DNA of 64,000 nt from NCBI GenBank assembly GCA_021815365.1, contig JAKAGZ010000006.1:22919-86918 (forward strand), in the 5' to 3' direction. The notes beneath the pieces are model-generated. The model ran no database searches, was not told the DNA's origin, and saw only the letters and a program-made list of their open reading frames with translations. Below are positions 37,809-46,565 of this stretch, in pieces; the first letter of the stretch is position 1; every line of letters starts with the position of its first letter. The stretch is from Bacteroidota bacterium (GTDB lineage Bacteria > Bacteroidota > Ignavibacteria > Ignavibacteriales > Ignavibacteriaceae). Both the position numbers and the translations under genes were made by a program.

Positions 37809-39188
37809 ATGGGAAAAAGTAATATATATATAGAAACCTACGGCTGCCAGATGAATCTTGCCGATACCGAACTCGTGCTTGGCATTCTTAAAAAGCATGG
37901 CTACGATGTAACGAAACAGGCAGATGAAGCAGATGTAATTTTGTTGAATACCTGTAGTATCCGTGACAATGCTGAACAAAGAATTTATGGCAGACTTGGA
38001 AATTTTAAGACGCTAAAAAATATTAAACCCGGACTTATTGTTGGCGTACTTGGCTGCATGGCTGAGCGCCTGAGAAAAGATCTGATCGAAGACCTGCCTA
38101 CCGGCAGTCAGTCAGGACAGGCGGGAAAAAAAATTGTTGATCTTGTTGTTGGTCCCGATGAATACAGAAGACTGCCTGAATTTCTTGACACAGCTTTCAA
38201 CGGTGAAAAGGGAATCGGGGTAAAATTATCGCGTACAGAAACATACGATGATATTATTCCGTTCAGAGAAGATGGACTGCAGGCATGGCTTTCAGTAATG
38301 AGAGGCTGTGATAAATTCTGCACTTTCTGTGTTGTTCCTTTTACGAGGGGAAGAGAGAGAAGCCGTTCGCTGAGTTCTGTAGTAGAAGAAGTAAAACAGC
38401 TTTCTGAGAGAGGATTCCGCGAAGTTACACTTCTCGGGCAAAATGTAAATTCTTATGTAGACGGTCAGAATGATTTTGCAGATCTTCTCGCTGCGTGTGC
38501 TCAGGTCAGCAGGAAAACAAGAATACGATTTACAACATCGCATCCTCAGGATCTTTCGGACAAATTACTCTATACAATAGCGGCTCATCCGAATATTTGC
38601 AACTACATTCATCTGCCTGTTCAATCAGGTTCAAACAGGATCCTCGAATTGATGAACAGAACTTACACTGTTGAACACTATCTTAGTTTAATTGATAAGG
38701 CGAAAAGAATAATCTCCGGCGTAAGTTTTTCTACTGATATAATTTCAGGATTTCCAACAGAGACTGACGAAGATCACGCGATGACTCTCGACCTGATGAA
38801 GAGAGTAAGATACGACGGGGCATATATGTTTAAATATTCTCCGCGGGAAGGTACAAAAGCTTATAAAATGAAAGATGACGTTGTTGATGAAGTCAAAACA
38901 AAAAGGCTTCAGGAGATAATAGAATTACAGCATCAGATCTCCTATGAAATAAATCAATCTTTAATTGGTAAAGAAGAAGTAATATTGGTTGAAGGTTTCA
39001 GCAGAAAATCTGATCAGTTCCTCTCCGGCAGGACAGACACTAATAAAGTTGTGATAATTCCTGCAGAGGGAAAAATTAAAGAGGGTAATTACGTAAAAGT
39101 AAAAATCAACCGCGCTACTTCAGGTACTTTGTTTGGTGACTTCCAGGAATTTTATGATCCCGAAGAACAATTAGCTTTAACAGCATAA
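37809..39188 (+). CDS. miaB: tRNA-2-methylthio-N6-dimethylallyladenosine synthase MiaB
   Basis: A 459-residue radical-SAM methylthiotransferase acting on i6A37 of tRNA. The N-terminal cluster cysteines are C13, C49 and C83; the radical-SAM triad is C167, C171 and C174 (RGCDKFCTFC); a TRAM domain closes the protein. It needs SAM (metK nearby) and a dimethylallyl group from MiaA, not seen here. Residues of about 96-107 (LPTGSQSGQAGK) are extra relative to other MiaB proteins and come from a GC-rich palindromic repeat at 38093-38125. The reading frame is kept. Confidence 0.96.
   Translation: MGKSNIYIETYGCQMNLADTELVLGILKKHGYDVTKQADEADVILLNTCSIRDNAEQRIYGRLGNFKTLKNIKPGLIVGVLGCMAERLRKDLIEDLPTGSQSGQAGKKIVDLVVGPDEYRRLPEFLDTAFNGEKGIGVKLSRTETYDDIIPFREDGLQAWLSVMRGCDKFCTFCVVPFTRGRERSRSLSSVVEEVKQLSERGFREVTLLGQNVNSYVDGQNDFADLLAACAQVSRKTRIRFTTSHPQDLSDKLLYTIAAHPNICNYIHLPVQSGSNRILELMNRTYTVEHYLSLIDKAKRIISGVSFSTDIISGFPTETDEDHAMTLDLMKRVRYDGAYMFKYSPREGTKAYKMKDDVVDEVKTKRLQEIIELQHQISYEINQSLIGKEEVILVEGFSRKSDQFLSGRTDTNKVVIIPAEGKIKEGNYVKVKINRATSGTLFGDFQEFYDPEEQLALTA
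38093..38125. repeat. palindrome-derived in-frame insertion in miaB
   Basis: The segment begins CCTGCCTACCGGCAG and ends CAGGACAGGCGGG, closely resembling the intergenic palindromes at 12812, 12881, 27569 and 45484. It is about 33 bp (11 codons), so the frame is preserved. Confidence 0.7.
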
Positions 39189-39199
39189 TTCTTTAACGA

Positions 39200-39937
39200 A
39201 TGAGCAAAGTTAAAATTATATTGTTGTTTCTTTTTCTCAGCCTGCTTACAGGAATTCCTCTCGCACAAGAAATAAATATAGTTCCTTATCTTAAACAAAT
39301 TGAAGCTGGTAAAAAGGATGCTGTGCTAGAAAAGCTGCCCGAATTAAAAAGCGATCATCCGAATGATCCGTCTTTGCTGTTTCTTGAAGGCGTGCTGACA
39401 GAGGATGGACAGAATGCTGTCGCAATCTACAAGCATATAATTGATAAATATCCCCAAAGCAGATACGCAGATGCTTCTGTATATAGGATTTATTCATACT
39501 ATTACGCACTTGGACTCTATCAGACTGCAAAAACTTATTTTAACATTTTGAAAACAAAATACCCAAGCTCACCTTACGTAAGTATAGCCGAAAAGAAAAT
39601 TCCGATGAAGGACGACGCAGGTAATGAGAATACGGTAACTAAAGAAAATCTGCCTGTAAGCCAGGGACAAAATATTTCAAAAGAGAGCAATAAAAATTTA
39701 GATTATAAGTTTACAATTCAGGCTGGGGCTTTTAGTAATGCAGCAAATGCAGAGTCATTAAAGAAAAAGTTTGAAGAGGCTGGTTTCTTTTCGGAAATTA
39801 AAGAGAAAAATGTTGCGGGAACCATTTTTCATGTCGTCTTTGTAGGGAAATTTTTAAGTGACGATGAAGCAAAAAATTTTCTCGATGTTATTAATAAAAG
39901 ATTCAACCTGAACGGCAGGGTAGTCACAATAAATTGA
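39200..39937 (+). CDS. SPOR-domain protein with tetratricopeptide region
   Basis: A 245-residue exported protein: signal peptide (to LAQE), a TPR-like helical region (about 30-135, with ALGLYQTAKTYFNILKTKYP), a low-complexity linker and a C-terminal SPOR domain (about 165-245; FTIQAGAFSNAANAESLKKK). SPOR domains bind glycan strands lacking stem peptides at division sites, so it is probably a periplasmic cell-wall protein. It is 12 nt after miaB and 10 nt before the next gene. Confidence 0.87.
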   Translation: MSKVKIILLFLFLSLLTGIPLAQEINIVPYLKQIEAGKKDAVLEKLPELKSDHPNDPSLLFLEGVLTEDGQNAVAIYKHIIDKYPQSRYADASVYRIYSYYYALGLYQTAKTYFNILKTKYPSSPYVSIAEKKIPMKDDAGNENTVTKENLPVSQGQNISKESNKNLDYKFTIQAGAFSNAANAESLKKKFEEAGFFSEIKEKNVAGTIFHVVFVGKFLSDDEAKNFLDVINKRFNLNGRVVTIN

Positions 39938-39946
39938 GAACTTATT

Positions 39947-40717
39947 TTGGAAATAAAATTCATAGGAACAGGCTCCGGTAAAACATCCCTTAAAAGGTTT
40001 CACTCCTCTTTTATAATTCTTGCCGATGATTTTAATCTTCTTGTTGATGCAGGGGACGGAATTTCAAAAGCGCTTCTTCACAATAAAATATCTTTTGAAC
40101 AAATTGACGGCATCCTTTTTACTCATTTACATCCCGATCATTTTTCCGGTTTCGCCGCATTAATAGTACAAATGAAATTAATAAACAGAACAAAAAAAAT
40201 AAAAATATTTGTTCATGAAAGTTTATCAAAATTTACAAAAGACTTCCTTTTCAATTCTTATTTGTTTGAAGAGAAGATGGATTTTGAGATCGACTATGAA
40301 CTATTTCAACACAATGTTCAGGTTTTGGTAAGTGATAAAATTAAATTCATCTCGAAACAAAACTCGCATCTTGATCAATACATCAGGTATGACAAAGAAA
40401 AGAAGTTAAGTTTTATCTCCAGCAGCATCCTTTTTGAATTGGACAAAAAGAAATTATTTTACAGCGGTGATATTGGTTCAGTCAAAGATTTATTTTTATT
40501 TGAAGACAACCACGTAAGCAGGATCATTACAGAAACAACTCACCTTAACAAAGCTGAATTGCTTACTGTCCTTGAAAAATTTAAACCAGAAGAAATATAT
40601 TTAACGCATATCAGTGATGAGGGTGAGTATTACCTGAAAGAGTGGAAAGATTCTCTTTCGGAGGGAATTCGCAATAAATTTGTTATTGCTTATGACGGAA
40701 TGGCAGTCAGGATTTAA
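39947..40717 (+). CDS. MBL-fold metallohydrolase
   Basis: A 256-residue metallo-beta-lactamase-fold protein with TTG start. The metal site is visible as THLHPDHFSGFA (HxHxDH), a FYSGDIG aspartate and a late LTHIS histidine. It has the general form of ribonuclease Z-like proteins but lacks a clear exosite, so the substrate is open. It lies 10 nt behind the SPOR gene and is likely in the same operon. Confidence 0.85.
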   Translation: MEIKFIGTGSGKTSLKRFHSSFIILADDFNLLVDAGDGISKALLHNKISFEQIDGILFTHLHPDHFSGFAALIVQMKLINRTKKIKIFVHESLSKFTKDFLFNSYLFEEKMDFEIDYELFQHNVQVLVSDKIKFISKQNSHLDQYIRYDKEKKLSFISSSILFELDKKKLFYSGDIGSVKDLFLFEDNHVSRIITETTHLNKAELLTVLEKFKPEEIYLTHISDEGEYYLKEWKDSLSEGIRNKFVIAYDGMAVRI

Positions 40718-40810
40718 GAGCATCCTTAAGATTTCCCTTTAATACAATTATGTAATGTAATATATTTAGTACTACAGTTTTATGTATGTCAAATAGTCAG
40801 ACACAAAATT

Positions 40811-41914
40811 ATGACCATTGATGAGTTTAAAAAACAATTCGGAATAATTGGCAAGGCAAAAGAGATCCGTGATCTTGTGGATATTTCGATGCAGGTAGCA
40901 AAGACAGATATTTCAATTTTAATTTACGGAGAAAGCGGAGTTGGTAAAGAAATATTTGCACGGGCAATTCATGGATACAGCAGCCGGGCTGACAAGCCCC
41001 TTATGAGTGTAAACTGCGGAGCTATACCTGAGGGAATTTTAGAGAGTGAATTATTCGGTCATAAGAAGGGTTCTTTTACAGGTGCTGTTGAAACAAGGAA
41101 AGGTTATTTTGAAATTGCAGACGGCGGAACTCTTTTCCTCGATGAGATAGCAGAAATGCCTCTGATGACACAGGTAAAATTTCTTCGCGCAATTGAGAAC
41201 AAAGAATTTATGAAACTTGGGAGTGAAACTGTTACAAAAGTTGATGTCAGGTTTATTACCGCAACCAACAAAGACCTTCAGGCAGAAGTAGATGCAAAAA
41301 GATTCAGGGAAGATTTGTATTTCAGGTTGAAGGCTGTAACATTAACAATCCCTCCGCTTAGGAAAAGGAAGGGTGACATAGAAGAATTTGTTTATTACTT
41401 TATTAATAATTATTGTGCCGAAAATAAAATTACAGTGCCGAAGATTACTGAATCGGCTCTGGATTTACTACGCGAATACAACTGGCCCGGAAATGTCCGC
41501 GAATTAAGAAACGCTGTTGAAACAGCTACAGCTCTCAACCGCAACGGATTGATAGATGCGGATTCTTTCAAGTCACTTATAAAAAAGGAAGAGACAGAAT
41601 TTACTAACCGGAATCTTCCGGTCTTCTTAAAAAAATCCTCTGAAGAAGCAGACCGCGAATTGTTATACCGTGCGTTGTTTGAATTGAAAAAAGATATTCT
41701 TGAATTGAAAGATCTGATAAATGAAAAACACCAGGAAGTATATTCGCATCATTCCACTGATTCTGCAAGTGAGGTTGTACCTCTTGAAGTTGCAGAAAGA
41801 GAAGCTATAAAAAATGCTCTTGAATATTCTAAGGGAAATAAAAGGATGGCAGCAAACCTGCTGAATATCAGCGAAAGAACATTGTATCGGAAAATAAAAG
41901 AGTATGAGATTTAA
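40811..41914 (+). CDS. sigma54 activator without receiver domain
   Basis: A 367-residue bacterial enhancer-binding protein with almost no sensory domain: the AAA+ module starts within the first 20 residues. Walker A is GESGVGKE (40-47), the sigma54 loop GSFTGA is at 87-92, and the C-terminal Fis-type helix-turn-helix is NKRMAANLLNISERTLYRKI. A linker of about 60 residues precedes the DNA-binding end. It may be constitutively active, or controlled in trans as PspF is. Downstream LptE and glycosyltransferase genes point to envelope regulation, by inference. Confidence 0.93.
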   Translation: MTIDEFKKQFGIIGKAKEIRDLVDISMQVAKTDISILIYGESGVGKEIFARAIHGYSSRADKPLMSVNCGAIPEGILESELFGHKKGSFTGAVETRKGYFEIADGGTLFLDEIAEMPLMTQVKFLRAIENKEFMKLGSETVTKVDVRFITATNKDLQAEVDAKRFREDLYFRLKAVTLTIPPLRKRKGDIEEFVYYFINNYCAENKITVPKITESALDLLREYNWPGNVRELRNAVETATALNRNGLIDADSFKSLIKKEETEFTNRNLPVFLKKSSEEADRELLYRALFELKKDILELKDLINEKHQEVYSHHSTDSASEVVPLEVAEREAIKNALEYSKGNKRMAANLLNISERTLYRKIKEYEI

Positions 41915-41950
41915 CAGTACCTTAATTTTACAAATTCATGCTGCAAAATT

Positions 41951-42517
41951 ATGAAACATAAAGCCTTGCATTATAAGAAATTAGTTGATTCAGCTATAAA
42001 CTGCTTTACCGCTGTATTATTTATCTTGTTTATCAGCTCATTGCTGATTAATTTTGAGGGCTGTGGAGTATATTCTTTTACGGGCGCTTCAGTTCCCGGG
42101 CACATTAAAACAATTGCTATACCTATTGCAGATGACAGGAGTGGTTCCGGCGAACCGAATCTAAGAGAAACGCTTACGCAAACTCTTATTCAGAAATTTA
42201 TTAATGATAATACGTTGCGCGTTGCTGAAAGAGGAAATGCAAATGCTGTTCTTGAATGTACAATTAATGGTTTCAGCGATGCACCTAATGTTGTATCTGC
42301 CGGCGAGAATATTACTTCGAGAAGGATTACTATTTCTGTGCTGGTGACATATAAAGATCTTGTAACTAAGAAAAATATTTTTGAAAAGACATTTTCAAAT
42401 TATGGAAATTATCCCCCGGTTGGCGTGGGTAGTTTAAATGATAGAAAAAATGCAATTAAGGATGCGATCGACAAAATCACAACAGATATATTGCTCGATA
42501 CCGTTTCCGGCTGGTAA
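41951..42517 (+). CDS. lptE: LptE-like LPS assembly lipoprotein
   Basis: A 188-residue protein. A long N-terminal hydrophobic segment (about 17-36) ends at a lipobox with C38 (FEGCGVYSF). The remaining domain (HIKTIAIPIADDRSGSGEPN, LRETLTQTLIQKFI, RRITISVLVTYKD) fits LptE, the outer-membrane lipoprotein that plugs LptD and helps deliver lipopolysaccharide. LptD is not in the window. It lies 37 nt downstream of the sigma54 activator. Confidence 0.82.
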   Translation: MKHKALHYKKLVDSAINCFTAVLFILFISSLLINFEGCGVYSFTGASVPGHIKTIAIPIADDRSGSGEPNLRETLTQTLIQKFINDNTLRVAERGNANAVLECTINGFSDAPNVVSAGENITSRRITISVLVTYKDLVTKKNIFEKTFSNYGNYPPVGVGSLNDRKNAIKDAIDKITTDILLDTVSGW

Positions 42518-42549
42518 CATAAACTAAAAAATGAGGGTAGACAGGAAAA

Positions 42550-44010
42550 ATGGATGAGATAGTTCTTATAGCTTATTTTGTTTCACTTTCAATACTGTTC
42601 GTATTCGGCTGCCATGGTTTCATAATGCTTTATTATCATAGAAAGTATGGTAAAGCTAATCCGGTTCCTAAGGCAGGGCTTAATGAGGATGCGTTTGTTA
42701 CAATTCAGCTTCCTCTTTATAATGAATTGTATGTTGTTGAACGGTTAATCAATTCAGTTTGCGAAATTGATTATCCAAAAGATAAACTGGAGATCCAGGT
42801 ACTTGATGATTCGACTGATGAAACTACCAGAATCGTTGCTGCTGCTGTTGAAAAAAAACAGAAAATGGGTTTTGATATTCAGCATATCAGGCGAAGTTCA
42901 AGAGAAGGGTTTAAGGCGGGTGCTTTGAAGGAAGGATTGAAAATTGCTAAAGGAGAGTTTGTAGCAATTTTTGATGCGGACTTCATTCCTAAAAAAGATT
43001 TTTTGAAAAGGACTCTATCTTTCTTTACCAGTGATAAAATTGGCATGGTTCAAACCAGGTGGGAACACCTGAATGGTGATTTTTCAATACTAACAAAAGC
43101 ACAGGCTCTGGCTCTTGATGGTCATTTTGTTATTGAGCAGTCTGTAAGAAATAAAGCCGGATTCTTCATAAACTTCAACGGAACAGGAGGTATATGGAGA
43201 AAATCCTGTATTGAAGATGCAGGTAACTGGCACGCTGATACGCTTACCGAAGATCTTGATTTAAGTTACAGGGCTCAGCTTAATGGATGGAAATTTGTTT
43301 TCCTGAAAGATTTTACTTCTCCCGCAGAGCTTCCTTCAGAAATTAATGCTTTAAAATCACAGCAGTTCAGATGGACAAAAGGTGCAGTAGAAACAGCGAA
43401 AAAAATACTCCCGCTTGTTTGGAAATCAAATATACCAATGAGAGTAAAATTGCAGTCTACATTTCATCTTACAAATAACCTAGTATTCCCTTTTATTCTG
43501 CTTGCTGCCATACTTAATGTTCCGCTAATATTTATTAAGAACAGCGGTCCTCACGAAGCTTACTTCGCAGTTATGTCTCTTTTCGTTCTCGCTTTTGTAA
43601 GCTCGTTTTTATTTTATCTTTATTCACAGAAAGATATCCGGAGAGACTGGAGAAAGAAAATAGTATTGTTCCCGCTTTTTATGGCGGGCAGCATGGGTTT
43701 TGCTGTCAACAATTCGCGCGCTGTTTTTGAAGGCTTGATGAACAGGAAAAGTGAATTCGTCAGAACTCCTAAATTTAAAGTCGAGAATAATAAAGATTCA
43801 TGGAAAGGCAACAAATATATCGGCAGGAAAAAGCTGGACTTAATGATGATCGTCGAGTTAATTATGGCGATTTATTGCCTTGTTGGAATAGTTTCATCAA
43901 TTTACTTTTTAGAAATAGCTGCGCTTCCTTTCCAGATATTATTCTTTACAGGGTTCGCATTTGTTTCGTTTACATCAATTAAACATGCAATAGTAACTAC
44001 AAAGAATTAG
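42550..44010 (+). CDS. membrane glycosyltransferase family 2
   Basis: A 486-residue processive-type GT2 enzyme. An N-terminal helix (5-25) precedes the catalytic domain with VLDDSTDET, the metal-binding FDADFIP, TLTEDLDLSYR and the QQFRWTKG (QxxRW) motif, then several membrane helices in the C-terminal half. It resembles cellulose-synthase-like and ceramide-glucosyltransferase-like proteins. It may build an exopolysaccharide or glycolipid; the sugar is unknown. It is 33 nt after lptE. Confidence 0.9.
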   Translation: MDEIVLIAYFVSLSILFVFGCHGFIMLYYHRKYGKANPVPKAGLNEDAFVTIQLPLYNELYVVERLINSVCEIDYPKDKLEIQVLDDSTDETTRIVAAAVEKKQKMGFDIQHIRRSSREGFKAGALKEGLKIAKGEFVAIFDADFIPKKDFLKRTLSFFTSDKIGMVQTRWEHLNGDFSILTKAQALALDGHFVIEQSVRNKAGFFINFNGTGGIWRKSCIEDAGNWHADTLTEDLDLSYRAQLNGWKFVFLKDFTSPAELPSEINALKSQQFRWTKGAVETAKKILPLVWKSNIPMRVKLQSTFHLTNNLVFPFILLAAILNVPLIFIKNSGPHEAYFAVMSLFVLAFVSSFLFYLYSQKDIRRDWRKKIVLFPLFMAGSMGFAVNNSRAVFEGLMNRKSEFVRTPKFKVENNKDSWKGNKYIGRKKLDLMMIVELIMAIYCLVGIVSSIYFLEIAALPFQILFFTGFAFVSFTSIKHAIVTTKN

Positions 44011-44018
44011 GAAATTTT

Positions 44019-44732
44019 TTGGCTAAATCTCCGACTGAAATATTCAATGATAAAGTAAGCCTGATTTTTGAGTATGATAAATCATCCCCCTTGTTTGTCA
44101 GGCAGGCAAATACGGAGATAGATAATAATAATGTTGAAGGTGCTATTGATATTTTAACTAACGGCATTAAAAATTATCCTGAATATCCCACTGCATATCT
44201 TTTATATTCAAAAGCACTTTCGCTTATCGGTGAGTACGGGAAAGCTCTCCAGCAGGTTAAAACCGCAAGCGAACTGCTTCATTCAAAGAGAACTTATGAA
44301 TATTATCTGAAAGAGATAGAGAACATTAAAAAGCAAAGGTCTCTTTTTGCATCGAGCAGGGGAAGTGTGTTTATTCCTGATTCGAATATTCTGGAGAGAG
44401 ATGAGCAGACAGATCTTTTTGAACAGAAACAATATTCAGAAAATAATAATGAACCTGCGAATATAGATGAACACCTCGACGAATTAGCAAGGGAAATATC
44501 ATCCGCACGAATAAATGACACAACCACTGAGAGCAGCTCTTCAGAATCTGGGATCAGCAGCCTTGACGAAGGTACTAATATTGTTTCGGAAACGTTAGCT
44601 AAAATCTATGCAGCACAGTGCGAATACAAAGAGGCGATACGGGTTTATGAAAAACTTATATACAAAAACCCTGCTAACAGAGAAGCGTATGTTCAAAAAA
44701 TACAGGAATTGAAATCACGGCTTGATTCTTAA
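44019..44732 (+). CDS. tetratricopeptide repeat protein
   Basis: A 237-residue cytoplasmic TPR protein from a TTG start at 44019. TPR units lie at about 25-90 (EGAIDILTNGIKNYPEYPTA, ALQQVKTASELL) and at the C-terminus (AKIYAAQCEYKEAIRVYEKL). They are separated by an acidic, Ser-rich linker. It follows the GT2 gene by 9 nt and probably acts as an adaptor for it; no catalytic motif is seen. Confidence 0.75.
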   Translation: MAKSPTEIFNDKVSLIFEYDKSSPLFVRQANTEIDNNNVEGAIDILTNGIKNYPEYPTAYLLYSKALSLIGEYGKALQQVKTASELLHSKRTYEYYLKEIENIKKQRSLFASSRGSVFIPDSNILERDEQTDLFEQKQYSENNNEPANIDEHLDELAREISSARINDTTTESSSSESGISSLDEGTNIVSETLAKIYAAQCEYKEAIRVYEKLIYKNPANREAYVQKIQELKSRLDS

Positions 44733-44761
44733 TCAACAGCATATTTTTTATCTTACCGTTT

Positions 44762-45418
44762 ATGGATGCCTTTCCGAATTTGAAAAAACTTAAAAGAAAT
44801 TTTTACACCCGCGATGTTATAACTGTGGCAAAGGAATTACTCGGTAAAATTCTTGTGAAAAAGGATAAGGGTCATATCCTTGCAGGCAAAATTGTTGAAG
44901 TTGAAGCTTATGACGGCGCGACAGATGAAGCTGCCCATACATTCAGAGGGAAAACTAAAAGAAATGAAATTATGTTTGGTGAGGGCGGTTTCTTTTATGT
45001 TTATTTTACATACGGTGCTCATTTCTGTTGTAATGTCGTTACCGGTCAGAAAGATCAGGGAACTGCTGTGCTGATTAGGGCTGTAGAACCGATCAAAGGA
45101 ATTAAAATAATGAGCTATAATCGTTTTGGGAGAAATTTGTTAAATGCAAAAGAAAGATTTAATTTAACAAGCGGACCGGGAAAAGTATGCCAGGCTATGG
45201 GAATTAATAAAACGCATTATGGGATAGACCTTACTGGGGATAAAATTTTTCTTCTTGACAACCCGTGCTTAAGTCAGGATCAGATCCTGGTTACAAAAAG
45301 AGTCGGGATTAAAAAATCAGCTCACCTGCCGTGGCGGTTTTGTATAAAAAATAATCCTTATGTTTCCCGTAATCGTTCAGTTAGCACACATGTTCTTAAT
45401 TATGATTATGTATCTTAA
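44762..45418 (+). CDS. 3-methyladenine DNA glycosylase (AAG/MPG family)
   Basis: A 218-residue alkyladenine DNA glycosylase that removes alkylated purines. Family motifs are FYTRDVITVAKELLGK, VEVEAYDGATDEAAHTFRGK (with the catalytic glutamate), GEGGFFYVYFTYGAHFCCNV and LIRAVEPIKG. The stop codon lies in the left arm of the hairpin at 45414-45450. Length matches the bacterial family. Confidence 0.94.
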   Translation: MDAFPNLKKLKRNFYTRDVITVAKELLGKILVKKDKGHILAGKIVEVEAYDGATDEAAHTFRGKTKRNEIMFGEGGFFYVYFTYGAHFCCNVVTGQKDQGTAVLIRAVEPIKGIKIMSYNRFGRNLLNAKERFNLTSGPGKVCQAMGINKTHYGIDLTGDKIFLLDNPCLSQDQILVTKRVGIKKSAHLPWRFCIKNNPYVSRNRSVSTHVLNYDYVS

Positions 45419-45450
45419 TCATAATCTTACTCTTTTGGATTATGATTAAG
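45414..45450 (+). terminator. hairpin at end of glycosylase gene
   Basis: CTTAATCATAATC (45414-45426) and GATTATGATTAAG (45438-45450) are a perfect 13-bp stem with an 11-nt loop. The gene's TAA (45416-45418) is within the left arm. There is no T-tract, so it may act as a terminator or as an mRNA 3'-end stabiliser. Confidence 0.6.
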
Positions 45451-45483
45451 AACAAGATTAAGAACAGAATAAGTCACCGTATT

Positions 45484-45504
45484 CCTGCCTGTCCGGCAGG
45501 CAGG
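45484..45504. repeat. GC-rich palindrome (dispersed family)
   Basis: CCTGCCTG and CAGGCAGG flank TCCGG, extending outward as ATT/AAT to an 11-bp stem at 45481-45507. It sits between the glycosylase hairpin and the GT9 gene and belongs to the same family as the copies at 12812, 12881, 27569 and in miaB. Confidence 0.75.
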
Positions 45505-45521
45505 AATGAATCAGAGCATTA

Positions 45522-46565
45522 ATGATAAAACCTAAAAATCTTTTGATAGTAAGAACCGACAGGATAGGTGATGTGGTTTTAACATTGCCTCTTGCTGAAA
45601 TTGTCAAAAAACATTTCCCTGATTGCAGGATCACATTTCTTGTTCGTGATTATACAAAGTGTCTTGTCCACGGGCACCCTTTTATTGATGAGGTCTTGAT
45701 TTTAAAAGAACTGAACGGGAAGCCGATGCTGGCTGAAAATATTAAAAATCTCTCAAGCCGCAAATTTGATTCCTGTGTGATCGTTTACCCAACGTTTACT
45801 CTTGCTTTAATTATTTATCTCAGCAGGATCAAACAAAGGATTGGTACCGGCTACAGGTGGTATTCTTTCCTGTTCAACAATAAAGTTTTTCAGCACAGAA
45901 AGTTTGCTGAAATGCACGAAGTGGAATTTAATGTCAATCTTCTCAGGTGTTTCGGAATAAATGAAAGAATAAGCAAAGACACTGTCAATTTTAATTTATC
46001 AGCCGGGTACAAGCCCGAACTGGAAAAATTATTAAAAGAAAATAAAATAGACGGAACTAAACCAGTAATAATTATTCATCCCGGCAGTGGTGGCAGCGCT
46101 GTTGATCTGCCTGCTGCAAAGTTTAAAGAGCTTGTACAACAGCTCAGCACAAAAAATGATTTACAGATCGTTATAACCGGCAGTAAACAGGAAAGAAAAT
46201 TATGTAAAGAATTACAGGTCACTGAAACAGTAAAAAACTTTGCAGGGCAATTTAATCTTGCTGAATTAACCTATATTATCAGTAAAGCAGATATTTTTAT
46301 TTCTAATTCAACGGGACCAATACACATAGCTGCTGCATTAGGAAAAAACACAATCGGCTTTTATCCTCATCTGCTTGCGTGTTCTGCAAAAAGATGGGAA
46401 CCTTATTCGAACAAAAGTGTGATCTTTACACCGGAAAATAATTGCCAGGATTGTGCAAGGGAACAGTGCCGCAAACAGGATTGTATGAATCGTATAAATA
46501 TGCAGAAAGTATTTTCAGTAATCGAACAAAAAATAAAAAATTTTAGCGGGAGTTTTTCTGAATGA
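45522..46565 (+). CDS. glycosyltransferase family 9 (heptosyltransferase-like)
   Basis: A 347-residue GT-B fold enzyme of the ADP-heptose:LPS heptosyltransferase family. The N-terminal LLIVRTDRIGDVVLTLPLAE, IIHPGSGGSA in the middle, and FISNSTGPIHIAAALGK are the classical segments. A Cys-rich NNCQDCAREQCRKQDC stretch near the C-terminus is unusual for the core family but common in this subgroup. It probably adds a sugar to the lipopolysaccharide core. It overlaps the next gene by 4 nt. Confidence 0.92.
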   Translation: MIKPKNLLIVRTDRIGDVVLTLPLAEIVKKHFPDCRITFLVRDYTKCLVHGHPFIDEVLILKELNGKPMLAENIKNLSSRKFDSCVIVYPTFTLALIIYLSRIKQRIGTGYRWYSFLFNNKVFQHRKFAEMHEVEFNVNLLRCFGINERISKDTVNFNLSAGYKPELEKLLKENKIDGTKPVIIIHPGSGGSAVDLPAAKFKELVQQLSTKNDLQIVITGSKQERKLCKELQVTETVKNFAGQFNLAELTYIISKADIFISNSTGPIHIAAALGKNTIGFYPHLLACSAKRWEPYSNKSVIFTPENNCQDCAREQCRKQDCMNRINMQKVFSVIEQKIKNFSGSFSE

